The position numbers and the translations under genes are program-made. The notes under the pieces are model-generated. The model was not told the origin of the DNA and searched no databases. It was given only the letters and a program-made list of their open reading frames with translations. Source: Plasmodiophora brassicae (lineage: Eukaryota > Endomyxa: Phytomyxea > Phytomyxea > Plasmodiophorida). From it: 64,000 nt of DNA. The stretch is from NCBI GenBank assembly GCA_036867785.1, contig CP145421.1, positions 62,001 through 126,000 on the forward strand, in the 5' to 3' direction. Shown here piece after piece: positions 42,156 to 52,384 of this stretch; position 1 is the stretch's first letter; every line of letters starts with the position of its first letter.

Positions 42156-45100
42156 CTACTGGACTCCTTCCGCCTTAAGTAACTCCTTAACCTCATCAGC
42201 AAGGTGATGTTTCTCCTTCCTCATCCTGGCGGCATGTGCCTTCACCAGCTTCGGTACATCCATCGCCAACCTGCAGATTGGCTCCCATGAATCCTCCGCT
42301 TCAGAGAAACCCTTCCATCCGATCAACAATTCCAATTCCCCTGTCTCCGGACTGTGCCTGCAGTCCTTGAAGACTTCAATGGCGAAACGCTCATTGTCAT
42401 AATCCATCTGTCGCTTCAGTTCCTCAGTGGCATTCACTTTGCCATGTTCATAGAGGCGAACGCGGTCCCCGTGAACGGTTCGAGTGTCCGTCTCATTGAA
42501 CATATTCCTCACCTCGTAGGTGTAGTTCTCGTGGCTATCAGTTATTTGATATAGGCCCCGCCACTTCATAAAGAGCTTCTTGCCCGGAACCTTACCCGGT
42601 TCAGGCAATCCGATGAGTACATAGTCACCGATCTGAAAGTTCGGTGCAGTTGCTCGTCGGTACGCGTCGCTCCTCTTCCTGTGTACGGCTCGGATTTTCT
42701 TCGATTGCTGCACTGCTCCCTTGTGCATTTCATTCAGCGACGTCTGCAATTGCATGACTAGCTCCTGAATATGCTCCTTTGAGAGTGTAGCTTCCCCATA
42801 CTTCTCATCCCCTGGCCTCTTGAACACTTGCTTCAGCGGGTTGTCTGGTTGACGTCCCATCATCACTGTCACTGGCGCATTCCCGTTGGTACGCGCCTGC
42901 GACCTGTGATTGATCGTGTGTTCAATGTTGTGGTTCAACCATGGCCAATCGTATTTGTCCCACTGCAATTCAGACAGAAGTGCTCTGACTAGTTGCAAGT
43001 AGTTCCTGTTGATCACCTCAATTGATCCATTACTGTAATGCCCATAGGCAACAGTCGGGTGATGAGCAAATCCACATCGACGCGCCAGTTCCTTCACAAC
43101 GTTTGCCAGAAAGCAAGACGCCATGTCTGACACCATCAACTCAAACGTTCCGAAGATAGCCCTCCATTCGAGCAGTGCCTCTACAGTGGTTTCCGCATTG
43201 GGTGTATGGTCAGGAGTAATCTTGACCATGCCAGACAGATCATCCCTGATTATCAGGTTCCATTGCAGATCATGTCTTCCGCCCTTCTGAGCCGCCATCA
43301 TGTATAGCCAATCCAAGTGAATCACCTGATTCGGCCTAACACCATGAACAGCTGTTCCCAATGGCCTGGGAATCCTAACCCCGCCCCTTGTCGGTAGACA
43401 GTTCAAACACGCGTTGCAGAACGTCCTCATGTCCTCATCGCAGTGTGCCCAATGGCAGAACTCCCCCAACTTCCTCAACGAGGCCTTCAGTCCTAGATGC
43501 CCACTGTTTCCGCCCGCATGAGCAATAGCGCATAGCTGCAGCTTCAGCTCGTTGCATTCGTCTGGTATGATCACCTGTCCCTTCCCTGTGACGAAGAGAT
43601 CATCACCATTCTTCGGTCGTTTCGTTCCTCTGAGCCATTTCCTCTGAGCCTTACGGATTTCGTCCACGGTCGGCCATTGGAATTCCTTCCTTTGTAACGG
43701 CCGTACCCGATATCCGTCCTCAATTTGAAGCGTTATCCTCCTGATCGTGCGTACCTCTAGGTGCTGGTCATCAGGCCCACCGTCCGGTGCACCCCACCGC
43801 GTCATAAGATCCGACCACACATTGTCCTCCCCCGCAATGTGTTCAATGACGTAGTTGACCCTCTGTATGTCCAGTGCCCATCGTTGCAGTTTCTGCGCCG
43901 TTGGCTTTGACACGTCCGTTGGTGAGAATATCCTCACGAGATTCCTATGATCGGTAAACAAACGAAACTGCTCGTTGGTTGTAACGAGATAGTCCAGTTT
44001 GTCAATCCCATCCTTGATCGCGAACCCTTCCTTCTCCACCGTGGACCAGTTCCGCTCTGGGCCCGCGAACTTGTGTCCGACGAAACCCAGCGGTTCATGT
44101 CGCTGCCCATGCACTGGTTTACCCAAGTCCTCAGGCGGAATCTGTGTGACTACCGCCGCGCTGTTAACCTCATTTGCATCTGAGAATAGGCATTGGATCC
44201 GGTCCTTTCGCGGGTACGCTAGTTGGACCGTGTCCGCCACTGCCATCTTCAGTTTCTCGAATGCCAGCGCATGTTCGGGTGACCATCCATATTTGCACAA
44301 TCGCACCCTCCTGGCAATGGCTTTCGTCCTGCCAGGTTGGTCCTTCATTGCATCCTCGTATATCCTCTGTAACAGGTGTACCTTCCTGTTGTACTCAGGG
44401 ATGGACCTACTCATCCACTGAGTTGCCATAAGGAATTGTTGCAAGTCCCTTGCCGTCCTCGGCTGTGGTATCGCCATTAAAGCCTCAATCCTAGCAGGAT
44501 CGTGCCTTACCCCTTCTGGCGTGAATATCCTTCCACAGAACCGAACCTCTGTTGTGAAGAGCTCACACTTCTCCACGTTGAACTTGATGCTGTGCCGTTC
44601 GGCTAGCATCAGAGTCCGTTCCAACGTTCGGAACCAATCATCCTCCCTTTGGGCATGCCCCATTAGATCATCGATCCATATGATTAGTTTGTGGAACATA
44701 AGTTCCCCGAACACCTCAAACATCCTCCCTTGATACTGAGGGGCGGAGTTCATTCCCCCCTGCATCGACCTCGTTGGCTTATACACCCCCTTATCTGTCA
44801 TGAAGGAGAAGATCTCCTGACACGCTTCATCCAGCGGCATCATCCAGAAGCCTTTGAACGCGTCTAGCTTAAACCAGAACCTCGAGCCTGCCAGGTTCCT
44901 CAGTATCGCCTCCTGATGTGGCATAGGCCACGCCACGGCGACACATTTGGCATTAACAGCTCTGAGATCAACACAGAACCGCTTTCCGCCCCCTGGCTTC
45001 GTCACCACCACCACCGGTGAAGCCCACTTCGCGTTGTAGTTTTCAACGACTAGGCCATACTTCTTCAATTGGGCGACGAATTCCTCCATGAAAGCACTGT

Positions 45101-45347
45101 CCTCCATACTGTACTTTCTGGCTCGGCACCTGTAAGGTTCCGCATCCGGTTTCAGCTCCGTGACAAATGGTGTAACCCTGGCTGGACCATCAGGTCCAAT
45201 GCTCATACGCCAAACGTCCCTATATCTTCTGACGAGTTTCCGAAGCGATTTCCCCATCGCTTGCGGTAGGCCATTCCTCAATGCGCGCTCGACCATCCCG
45301 TCCATCTCCCTTTCCAGGGAGTCTGTGGAATCGGTTCCGATCCTCAC
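42156..45347 (-). CDS. Ty3-D Pol: RT, RNase H, integrase, chromodomain
   Basis: About 1,063 residues, open in the -1 frame relative to gag-protease and open upstream of 45347, so expression by frameshift fusion is possible. RT: DAFKGFWMMPL (A), MQGGMNSAPQYQ (B), LIIWIDDLMGH (C). RNase H: CLFSDANEVNSAAVV. Integrase zinc domain HAGGNSGHLG...CNACLNC; core HLDWLYMM / MVSDMASCF / NGSIEVINR. C-terminal chromodomain: VFKDCRHSP...LLIGWKGFSEAEDSWEP. RT motifs closely match Ty3-B and differ from the classical Ty3 consensus found in Ty3-C. Confidence 0.9.
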   Translation of the reverse strand: MRIGTDSTDSLEREMDGMVERALRNGLPQAMGKSLRKLVRRYRDVWRMSIGPDGPARVTPFVTELKPDAEPYRCRARKYSMEDSAFMEEFVAQLKKYGLVVENYNAKWASPVVVVTKPGGGKRFCVDLRAVNAKCVAVAWPMPHQEAILRNLAGSRFWFKLDAFKGFWMMPLDEACQEIFSFMTDKGVYKPTRSMQGGMNSAPQYQGRMFEVFGELMFHKLIIWIDDLMGHAQREDDWFRTLERTLMLAERHSIKFNVEKCELFTTEVRFCGRIFTPEGVRHDPARIEALMAIPQPRTARDLQQFLMATQWMSRSIPEYNRKVHLLQRIYEDAMKDQPGRTKAIARRVRLCKYGWSPEHALAFEKLKMAVADTVQLAYPRKDRIQCLFSDANEVNSAAVVTQIPPEDLGKPVHGQRHEPLGFVGHKFAGPERNWSTVEKEGFAIKDGIDKLDYLVTTNEQFRLFTDHRNLVRIFSPTDVSKPTAQKLQRWALDIQRVNYVIEHIAGEDNVWSDLMTRWGAPDGGPDDQHLEVRTIRRITLQIEDGYRVRPLQRKEFQWPTVDEIRKAQRKWLRGTKRPKNGDDLFVTGKGQVIIPDECNELKLQLCAIAHAGGNSGHLGLKASLRKLGEFCHWAHCDEDMRTFCNACLNCLPTRGGVRIPRPLGTAVHGVRPNQVIHLDWLYMMAAQKGGRHDLQWNLIIRDDLSGMVKITPDHTPNAETTVEALLEWRAIFGTFELMVSDMASCFLANVVKELARRCGFAHHPTVAYGHYSNGSIEVINRNYLQLVRALLSELQWDKYDWPWLNHNIEHTINHRSQARTNGNAPVTVMMGRQPDNPLKQVFKRPGDEKYGEATLSKEHIQELVMQLQTSLNEMHKGAVQQSKKIRAVHRKRSDAYRRATAPNFQIGDYVLIGLPEPGKVPGKKLFMKWRGLYQITDSHENYTYEVRNMFNETDTRTVHGDRVRLYEHGKVNATEELKRQMDYDNERFAIEVFKDCRHSPETGELELLIGWKGFSEAEDSWEPICRLAMDVPKLVKAHAARMRKEKHHLADEVKELLKAEGVQ

Positions 45348-46822
45348 ATCCTCTGTTTCCTCTTCCTCCCCTTCCCGAGAGGTGGCATCTCGTTTGCCAT
45401 ATTGTGCACTTCATCCATGACGTCATTCCCCTTCTTCGGCGTGCTCTTAATGAGTACGTCCAGGGCCTTCTTTGGGTGGATACCCAAGTCGTCCAACAGC
45501 CTCTCCCCTAGGATTATTTCCTTTTCAGGAATGTCCCATACAAGGCATCGGCGCCGGCGAGTGATCAGTTCGCCTGCCGTCGTCGTCAGTCCCAGATCCA
45601 GTATCATCACATGGTAGGCTGTGTGCTTCGTTTCTCTGTCTACCAGACAGAACGTTTCCGGCTTCTGGAGGTTCTCCATTGTTAACAATGGGTCCCGCTC
45701 CATTAGCTCGCGCGCTATGGTCAATGGCATCAGAACGTCAACCGATGTCGCTCCACTGTCCAGAACCCCAACGTAGTCTTCCTCATGTCCGTTTACACGA
45801 ACGACTACTTGGTCCCCTGTCCTCTGCGCCCCCTCCGACACTCTTCCTACCACTGGAAGCCATGGGTACTCTGACAAGTCGTCATCTTTATCAGATTTGG
45901 CCTTACGGGGTCCATCCCTTCCCGTTGGCCCCTTGCGGCGATCCTTCAGCAGGTCTGCGACCTGCTTCTTGGTAGGCTTCTTCGGGCAACGAAACGCTGG
46001 ATGTCCAACCTCGTCACAGTTGAAACATCGCAGGTCCTTCCGGTGTCGTTTCGTGTCCCGGCCTCCATCGCCTCCTTCATCCGTCTGCGCCCCTCGCTTC
46101 TTTGGGGTGGGTTTGACCTTTCCCTTCCCCTTGCCATCCTCACGTCCCGGCTCCATGTACAACATCGTCTCCTCATACGATGCAGCCCGTTCCTTCAGCA
46201 CCCGATAGAATTCCAAAGGGTCCTTCTGGAGATCGGTCTGGCGCTTCATGACGAGGGTCCGCATGAGCGCTTGTAAACCGGATGGGCGCACAGCACCCAG
46301 TAGGTACTTGACCAGGTTCTTCCGTCCCTCGCGGGACGTGAAGAGGTCCTGCCACCCGTTGCGCGCGACCAATTCCTCGTACTGCTGCACGAGGTTCACG
46401 ACCCTTGCCGCTGGTGTGGTGATGGTCAGCTTCATCGCCAGCTTCCGCATCTCCCGGTCGATGTTCGCGTCCGTCGAGCGATCCTGCTCGAGATGCCTCT
46501 TCATCCAGTCCATCAGGTCGCTCTCCGTCACCCCCTCGGCGTCCGTGCCGAGTTCCCACTTGCAGATCGCCCTGAGCAGACCGGGGTCGATCATACTCCT
46601 CACTGACCGTGGGATCTGGCCCTTGGCACTCGGATCGTCCCGGAAGTGATTCCGATACGTCTTCAGCTCGGCCATGAACGTCGTGACGGCCTTGCGGTCC
46701 ATGCTCTTCAAGGTCGGCGCCTTGTTCATCTGCAGGACGATCGTTGAGCCTTGCACGCTCTGTCCTTGTTGTCGATCATCGACGTCATCTTCCAGCAGCA
46801 TCTCCTGCGCGGTGGCCACCAT
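45344..46822 (-). CDS. Ty3-D Gag-protease
   Basis: About 492 residues from ATG 46822. Helical capsid-like region, then a basic stretch (GKGKGKVKPTPKKRG), a canonical zinc knuckle CFNCDEVGHPAFRC, and a retropepsin with VLDSGATSVDVLM. So protease is encoded with Gag, not with RT. It ends ...RKRKQRM then TGA. The last five nt overlap the next ORF (ATGTGAGG), which is in the -1 frame. No canonical slippery heptamer in phase was found near the overlap, so the mechanism for making Pol (reinitiation or atypical shifting) is open. Confidence 0.88.
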   Translation of the reverse strand: MVATAQEMLLEDDVDDRQQGQSVQGSTIVLQMNKAPTLKSMDRKAVTTFMAELKTYRNHFRDDPSAKGQIPRSVRSMIDPGLLRAICKWELGTDAEGVTESDLMDWMKRHLEQDRSTDANIDREMRKLAMKLTITTPAARVVNLVQQYEELVARNGWQDLFTSREGRKNLVKYLLGAVRPSGLQALMRTLVMKRQTDLQKDPLEFYRVLKERAASYEETMLYMEPGREDGKGKGKVKPTPKKRGAQTDEGGDGGRDTKRHRKDLRCFNCDEVGHPAFRCPKKPTKKQVADLLKDRRKGPTGRDGPRKAKSDKDDDLSEYPWLPVVGRVSEGAQRTGDQVVVRVNGHEEDYVGVLDSGATSVDVLMPLTIARELMERDPLLTMENLQKPETFCLVDRETKHTAYHVMILDLGLTTTAGELITRRRRCLVWDIPEKEIILGERLLDDLGIHPKKALDVLIKSTPKKGNDVMDEVHNMANEMPPLGKGRKRKQRM

Positions 46823-46869
46823 CGCGTCCTTCTTTGAAACCTTCCCCGAAAGGATGTTCAAGAGATCTC

Positions 46870-47045
46870 TGTGACGTCCCAACGGTGATGGTATATCAGC
46901 CGTGTAGTATAATCGTCTGTGTCCCCGACCTGCAGCTCCCACGGACGCCGTGCGGACTCCGTGCGCACTCCGTGCATGTCCGTCATTCTTAGGGCGGCCT
47001 AGCCGGATCACAGCTATTCTTGTCTTATAGCTTGGAGCCGGCACA
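46870..47045 (-). repeat. Ty3-D 5' LTR (176 bp)
   Basis: Copy of 41782-41957. The gag-protease reading frame happens to stay open back through this LTR, but the first plausible ATG is downstream at 46822. Confidence 0.92.
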
Positions 47046-50000
47046 AGCGCTTCATAGCGTCGACCGCCCGTTGCAGTTGGCCCTTCAAGTAGCGGCGAAC
47101 CTTCTCAAGGAATTCGGCACGCTCATCGGCGGTTGGGTTACAGACTTGGCCATTCCTGGGTCGAGGCTCCGTCACCCTTGGATGAAACCCGTAGTTGACG
47201 AAAAACGGCGACATGCCGGTGGCCGAATGGTCGGCGTTGTTGTACGCGAACTCGGCCATAGGCAGAAGTTGCATCCAGTCGTCCTGCATGTAGCTAACAT
47301 AGCAGCGTAAGTATTGTTCGAGGATCTGGTTCACGCGTTCCGTCTGGCCGTCGGATTCCGGGTGCCGGGATGAAGAAAAGTTCCGTTGGATACCAAGACG
47401 GTCCAGTAAGTGCTTCCAGAAGGCCGACACGAACTGGGGCCCCCGGTCGGAGACGATGTCGTCCGGTAGGCCATGCAGGCGGAATATCTGCTGCAAAAAC
47501 AGGTCGGACAGCTCGACCGCTGTGAGGGTCTCCTTGCACGGAATGAAGTGGGCCATTTTCGAAAACCGGTCGACGACGACGAGGACCGAATCGTAGCCGT
47601 CGGAAACTGGAAGCTTGACAATTAGATCCATTGAGATCGATGACCACAGAGAACTCGGCAAAGGAAGAGGCAGCAGGAGCCCGGACGGTTTGTGGCGCGG
47701 AGACTTGCTTCTCTGACAAATGTCGCAGGATGAGACGTACAGTTTGACGAAGGCCCTCATGCCAGGCCACCAAAATTCACGCTGGACAAGCCCAAGCGTT
47801 TTGCTGATACCAAAGTGACCAGAGGCCCTATTATCGTGGAGTTGCCGGAGGATTTCGATCTTGCATTCGTCTCCGGAGACGACCAAGGAGCGTCCTCGCG
47901 GCTGCGCGACCCCCGTCGCGGCCGTGCCATAACACAGGAGGCCGTCTCTCAGGCAATACTTCCTACCTTGAGGTCGGTCGAGCAGACCGACAATCTTGGC
48001 GACGAACGGATCACTCGCTTGGTGTCGTCGGATACGGTCTAGGAGAGGCTCGGACGGAGCCTCCTCCGCGTGGACGGTGAACGCGTCCACCACGGGGGAC
48101 GGAACTAGGCGATGAAGCGGGAGCAGTTGTAGAGATTGTTGCAGGATGCCTTCTTCAGCCGCCGTCGGGACGTACTCCGGGCGGCGCGTCAAGGCGTCAG
48201 GTTTACCGTGCAAGCGGCCCGGTCGGTGCTGAATCATGAAGTCGAAGCCGCTAAGCAGTTGGGACCATCGGATTTGACGCGGATTAAGCTTGTGGGTCGT
48301 CATGAAGTACTTGAGGTTGCGGTGGTCGCTGTGCACCAGTGTCTGATGTTCATCCGAATCCAGGAACTGGCGCCATTTCTCGAAGGACGCAACAACGGCC
48401 AGGAGCTCTTTGTCGTAGACCGCATATCGGATCTCAGCGGGGTCCAGTTTCCTCGAAAAGAACGCCAGAGGGTGTAAGTCCCCGTCACGGCCCTGTTGTG
48501 AGAGGACCATGGCAATGGCGAAGTCGGAGGCATCCGTTTTAATCTCGCACGGCACGCTAGGATCGAAGTGGGCGAGAACCGGAGCGCGTGTGAACGCGCT
48601 CTTCAGAGTTGCGAAGGCGGTTGAAGCAGTCTCGTTCCAGATAAATTCGGTGTCCCTGCGAGTAAGGTTCGTCAAGGGAAGCGCGATCTCAGCGAAATGC
48701 GGGATGAACTTTCGGTAAACGTTGGCGAACCCAAGGAAGACTTGCAGCCCGTGGAGGTCACGCGGCGGGGCCCACGCGAGTATCGTGTCTACTCGGCTGG
48801 GATCCAACCGGAGGCCGTCCTTGGACACTAAGTAGCCGAGGAATTCGACCTCCGGTGCGTCGAACAAGCACTTAGACAGTTTGGCCGTCAGGCGCGCGGA
48901 GCGTAGACGCTCGAGCACCAAACGCACGTGCTGTTCATGTTCGTCAGCATTCTTGGAGAAAATCAAGATGTCGTCAAGGTAAACAACAACGAAACGGTCA
49001 ATGAAGTCGCTGAATGTCTCGTTCATGAAGGCTTGAAAGGATGCCGGGGCGTTGGCAAGCCCGAAGGGCATAACCAGGTACTCGAACAATCCGTACGGTG
49101 TCCGGAATGCTGTCTTCCATTCGTCACCTTCGCGAATGCGGATCTGGTTGTACGCACTTCGTAGGTCGATCTTGGAGAAGACCCTTGCTTGACCAAGTGT
49201 CGAAAGCAGCTGGTCGATGAGCGGAAGTGGGTAACGGTTCTTCACGGTGACCGAGTTCAGGCCTCGGCAATCAACGCAAAGGCGTAACGAACCATCCTTC
49301 TTCTTCGCGAAAAGGATCGGCGCGCCGGCAGATGAGCGAGACGGCCGTATGAAGTTCGACTGGAGGTTATCTTCCAAATACTTCTTGAGGGCTACCTGTT
49401 CGCGGGGAGACAAGCCGTAGAGGCGACAGAATGGAGGCTCCGTCCCCGGTTTCAGGTCGATCGAGCAGTCAGAGGCGCGGTGCGGCGGTAAGGATGTGGC
49501 GGTGGCCTCGTCGAACACGTCGGCAAAATCCTGGTATTTTTCAGGTATCTTCGTCTGCTCTGACTCGGTGTCCTCAGTCCACGTATAATGGATGAGGTAG
49601 CACTGAGCGTCGTCCATGAGTGCGTCCAGGTACGGTTCGGCGTCGACTAGATGGATGGGAACGTTGGCCGCCAGAGGTTCTTCAGTGCTTGGTGCCGGCA
49701 AGGGAACGTGGTCGATCCGCGTCCCGTCGCCTTGATTAGAATCCGTGGGCCGTACGTCGCACGACGACTGTGGAGCATCTCCGGCTAGAACGTCAGGGCC
49801 GGCGTTCGGCGGGGCGATCGGACAGGCGTCGTCAGATGACGTGTTTAGATAAGCACGAAGGTCGACGCGTGCGGGTTCGCGGCACATAGTGACGAAGGCA
49901 AGCGCCCAAGCGGCCGCCACGATGGATGAGCACATGAACAGGCTGACCACCTGGCGTGCCCTGGAACCGTCGTCCAAACGACAATCTGGTAGACGTCGAC

Positions 50001-50878
50001 CGGCTCCCCGCCTGTGTCGCTGCTCCCGCGCCGGCGACGTTAGCCAGCCTGTCTGGTCGGGGAACGATTCGAGCTCGAGGCAGTTCACAGGGGTGTTACC
50101 GGTGTCAGCCGTTTCCAGGTCGCCAGCGGCTTTGTCCTGAGTCTCAATTGCGGCTGTCGCCAAGGACTCTGCCACCCGGCGTTCATCGTTGGCCGCAGGC
50201 GGCAATGGTGTCATGATCAGGTCTTGTGCCGAAGTTGGATCTGGATGTTGTTTTGTGTTAACAGGCGCCTGGGCGATGAGCGGAGCTGCACTAGAGGCGT
50301 CCAGGGCCGGATAACGGCAGTCGTCGTGTGGCGCAGCCACGCTTGCCTCGGTTGTCTCAGCTTCTGCATGGCCAGGATCCGCCACAGTTGTCGGCGTTGA
50401 CGTTGACGGCGAGGGGGGCACTGGCGCGGCGAGACGAGCCGCCGGCGCCAATTCACATCTGGATTAGTCTGGGCTAGCCAGGGCAGACCCAGGATGACGG
50501 GATAGGTCGGCGAATTGATCAGATTCAGGACGATCTCACACGAGAACTGGGCGTCCACCGTCGTTCTCAACGGCTGCGTCTCCTGTGATATAGGTGCGAG
50601 CTGGCGGCCGTCGACAACGCGGACAGGTATCGGACGATGCGTCGGGCGGGTAGGCAGAACGTGGAGCCGCGCGAAGGACCAGTCGATAAAATTGCTAGTC
50701 GCGCCACAGTCGATCAAGGCCGTTGTCGAGATACTTTCGGACCCGGTGTATATGGGCATCGGAAGTACGAGATGCGGGACAGAGCGGGCGTGGAGAAACA
50801 TGAGATCGCTTATGTGAACAGGGTCGGGTTCGGATAACAATGCAGAGTTTACTGGGTGGCCGGCGAACCCGTTGGCGG

Positions 50879-51724
50879 TCACCCTTGGACATTTCCCGGT
50901 GCAACCGGCGGCCGTTTCGGACAATCCGCGATCCGGTGGCCGTCTTCTTTGCAGTAGAAGCAGAGGCCGTCCTTGCGGGCACGCTCACGGGCATCGGCGG
51001 CGACAACCTTCGGAACGGGGTAGCGCGGGCAGAGGTGTGTCGCCTTTTTGACCATCTCGTCGAAGTCGGTGATCATGTCCTCGAACAGTTTTTCCGACAA
51101 GGCAGTATGCAGCGACTTCCGGAACTTCGACGCTCGCCGGGCCGAACTCATCTTGGGTTGCATCCGCGCGCTGAAGCGCTTGATACAAATTGTTGAACAT
51201 CAACACATGCTCTTCGACAGGTTCGGTCTGGGTGAGGTTGTCGAAGCACTCCTCCAGCTGTTCGAACGTCGGCACCGGAAACCATTTTGACATCGCGTAG
51301 GACAGGTCGGCCATCGTGGTGTCGTCCGGCAGCCCGAAATAGACTTCCAACGCCGGGCCTTCCAGCGATCTAAGAAGGGCGCTGTGCGCCGCCGGCGGGA
51401 GGCGGGTCGTCGATAACGGGAGCTGCACGTCCTTGACAGACACTTCAGAAAGTCGCGTGAGTTGGTGGAACTGTCACGAATACGCCCGGTAAATCGGGGC
51501 AAGTGGATCAGGTGGTCGACGATGTGTCGGGATGTCGGCGACGGCTCGCTCGGCGGCATCTTGTCGGGCAGCGAGCGATTTATCGCTGTCCCAACGGCAT
51601 CTTCGACCCGGTCGGCCACTACGGACTGCATAGCTTTCAGCTGGTGCAGCATGTCGCTGACAGTGAGCGTGAGGTCCCGCACTTGCTCTGCCAGTGCGGC
51701 GATCTGGTCCTCGCTCGTTGTCAT
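50879..51724 (-). pseudogene. Ty3-C gag, frameshifted
   Basis: Starts at ATG 51724 (MTTSEDQIAALAEQVRDL, an N-terminal coiled coil), then two frame changes (near 51445 and 51145). The middle part LRSLEGPALEVYFGL...FEQLEECFDNL and the C-terminal CFYCKEDGHRIADC zinc knuckle are typical of Tf1/sushi-type gag. It ends APGNVQG and a stop, as in Ty3-A. GGGAAAT precedes the stop. Confidence 0.8.
50891..50897 (-). promoter_or_regulatory. putative programmed -1 frameshift site GGGAAAT (Ty3-C gag/pro)
   Basis: Plus-strand ATTTCCC; in the element's sense G GGA AAT in the gag phase, four codons before the gag stop. The -1 frame continues GKCPRVTANGF into protease, parallel to Ty3-A. Confidence 0.65.
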
Positions 51725-51827
51725 CGCGAACACGCCGGTAGCCAGACAGGAAACGGGACGGAAGGAACGGAGCGGGCGGAACGGAGCGGGCGGAACGGAG
51801 CGGGCGGGACGGCGGTGACCGTTGGTT

Positions 51828-51838
51828 AGTCCGTCAAA
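51828..51838 (-). promoter_or_regulatory. Ty3-C probable self-priming primer binding site
   Basis: In the element's sense the sequence TTTGACGGACT begins one nt after the LTR. It is an exact 11-nt complement of AGTCCGTCAAA inside the LTR. No tRNA-type TGG-start PBS is present at this position. Confidence 0.7.
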
Positions 51839-51839
51839 A

Positions 51840-51926
51840 TGTCACGATCAGGCAAGCTGATGCAACGAACGCTTTGACGGACTGGCGAAGTCCGTCGCGG
51901 GGTTCGGGATTTATTCAGTCATCACA
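51840..51926 (-). repeat. Ty3-C 5' LTR (87 bp)
   Basis: Identical to 41161-41247. It contains, in the element's sense, AGTCCGTCAAA (complement of 51873-51883), which pairs perfectly with the sequence just downstream of the LTR. Confidence 0.9.
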
Positions 51927-52264
51927 AAAGTGACTCCGATAACGAGCAATCTGAGCAAGAAACCGATGTTTCACGGTGGCATGGTGCTTGATGTCCTTTT
52001 TTGATGATTTTTAATAAGCGTGGCATAGGTTACCCTCGACGGGGCATAGTCATCATCTAGGAGTCCGCAAGGACAACACGTCTTACATGCAGTACCAACG
52101 CTCGTGTCCAACGCCTGAACTCCCACCTGCCCTACAGGCGTACCTGCCCACGACCTGGCACCGGGCACGTGAAAACCAATAAAGAAAAGACCTCGTGGAA
52201 AAGACGAAAGAGCTGTTTCATGGGTACGGTGCAGTGTCTTCACGCCAATCACTGGAAAAATAGA
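51927..52264. other. 338-nt spacer between Ty3-C and the Tnp2-like transposon
   Basis: AT-richer sequence without a recognised gene or repeat. It does not continue Ty3-A or copia sequence. Confidence 0.5.
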
Positions 52265-52384
52265 AGTGCCGAATTAGTGCCCAGAGCTTCCCCAAGTGCC
52301 GATGAAAGTGCCGATTCCAGGAGCTATCAATAGGGAAGTGCCGATTAGGAGCAGGTGCGACATCTCGAGTGCCGGAAGAGTGCC
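52265..52384 (+). repeat. left terminal/subterminal AGTGCC repeat cluster of the Tnp2-like transposon
   Basis: Seven AGTGCC hexamers in 120 nt, four of them as AGTGCCGA. The complementary motif occurs twice at the right end (62708-62725). Confidence 0.65.

Larger units (their letters stand above)
41782..47045 (-). mobile_element. Ty3-D: near-intact Ty3/gypsy retrotransposon nested in Ty3-C
   Basis: 5,264 bp with 176-bp LTRs (46870-47045 as 5', 41782-41957 as 3') that look identical throughout, flanked by the 4-bp duplication AGCG (41778-41781 and 47046-47049). Two ORFs in the same sense: gag-protease (46822-45344) and RT-RNase H-integrase-chromodomain (45347-42156), overlapping in the -1 direction. 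No internal stop or frameshift was seen, so it is a very young and possibly active copy. Confidence 0.92.
41261..50890 (-). pseudogene. Ty3-C pol (protease, RT, RNase H, integrase, chromodomain), split by Ty3-D
   Basis: Protease: TTALIDCG-A-T-SNFIDWSFA and YPVILGLPWLAQ (frame to about 50460). One frame change later comes a linker with a hydrophobic segment (SLFMCSSIVAAAWALAFVTM), then a canonical RT: KIDLRSAYNQIRI, GLANAPASFQAFMN, VVYLDDILIFS. RNase H (IKTDASDFAIAMVLSQ), integrase zinc domain (HDNRASGHFGI...CDICQRSK) and core (SMDLIVKLP, IVSDRGPQF, SDGQTERVNQ) follow. At 47046 the frame is broken by Ty3-D. It resumes at 41781 with [12 protein letters not shown]...LGPFQV and a chromodomain ([17 protein letters not shown]), stop at 41261. 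Apart from the breaks it is a textbook Tf1/sushi-type pol. Confidence 0.85.
41161..51926 (-). mobile_element. Ty3-C: Tf1/sushi-like Ty3 chromovirus-type element, interrupted by Ty3-D
   Basis: Bounded by identical 87-bp LTRs (51840-51926 as 5', 41161-41247 as 3'). Internal order on the minus strand: self-priming PBS, gag, protease, long linker, RT, RNase H, integrase, [Ty3-D insertion], chromodomain. Frameshifts are visible in gag (near 51445 and 51145), at the protease/RT junction (near 50455) and after the insertion (near 41745), so this copy looks inactive although the LTRs are identical. No target duplication was found: the flanks are GCGC and AAAG. Confidence 0.85.

Noticed and set aside
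46823-47044. N-terminal extension of Ty3-D gag into its LTR
   Set aside because: The frame is open through the LTR by chance; transcription starts inside the LTR and the first reasonable ATG is 46822.
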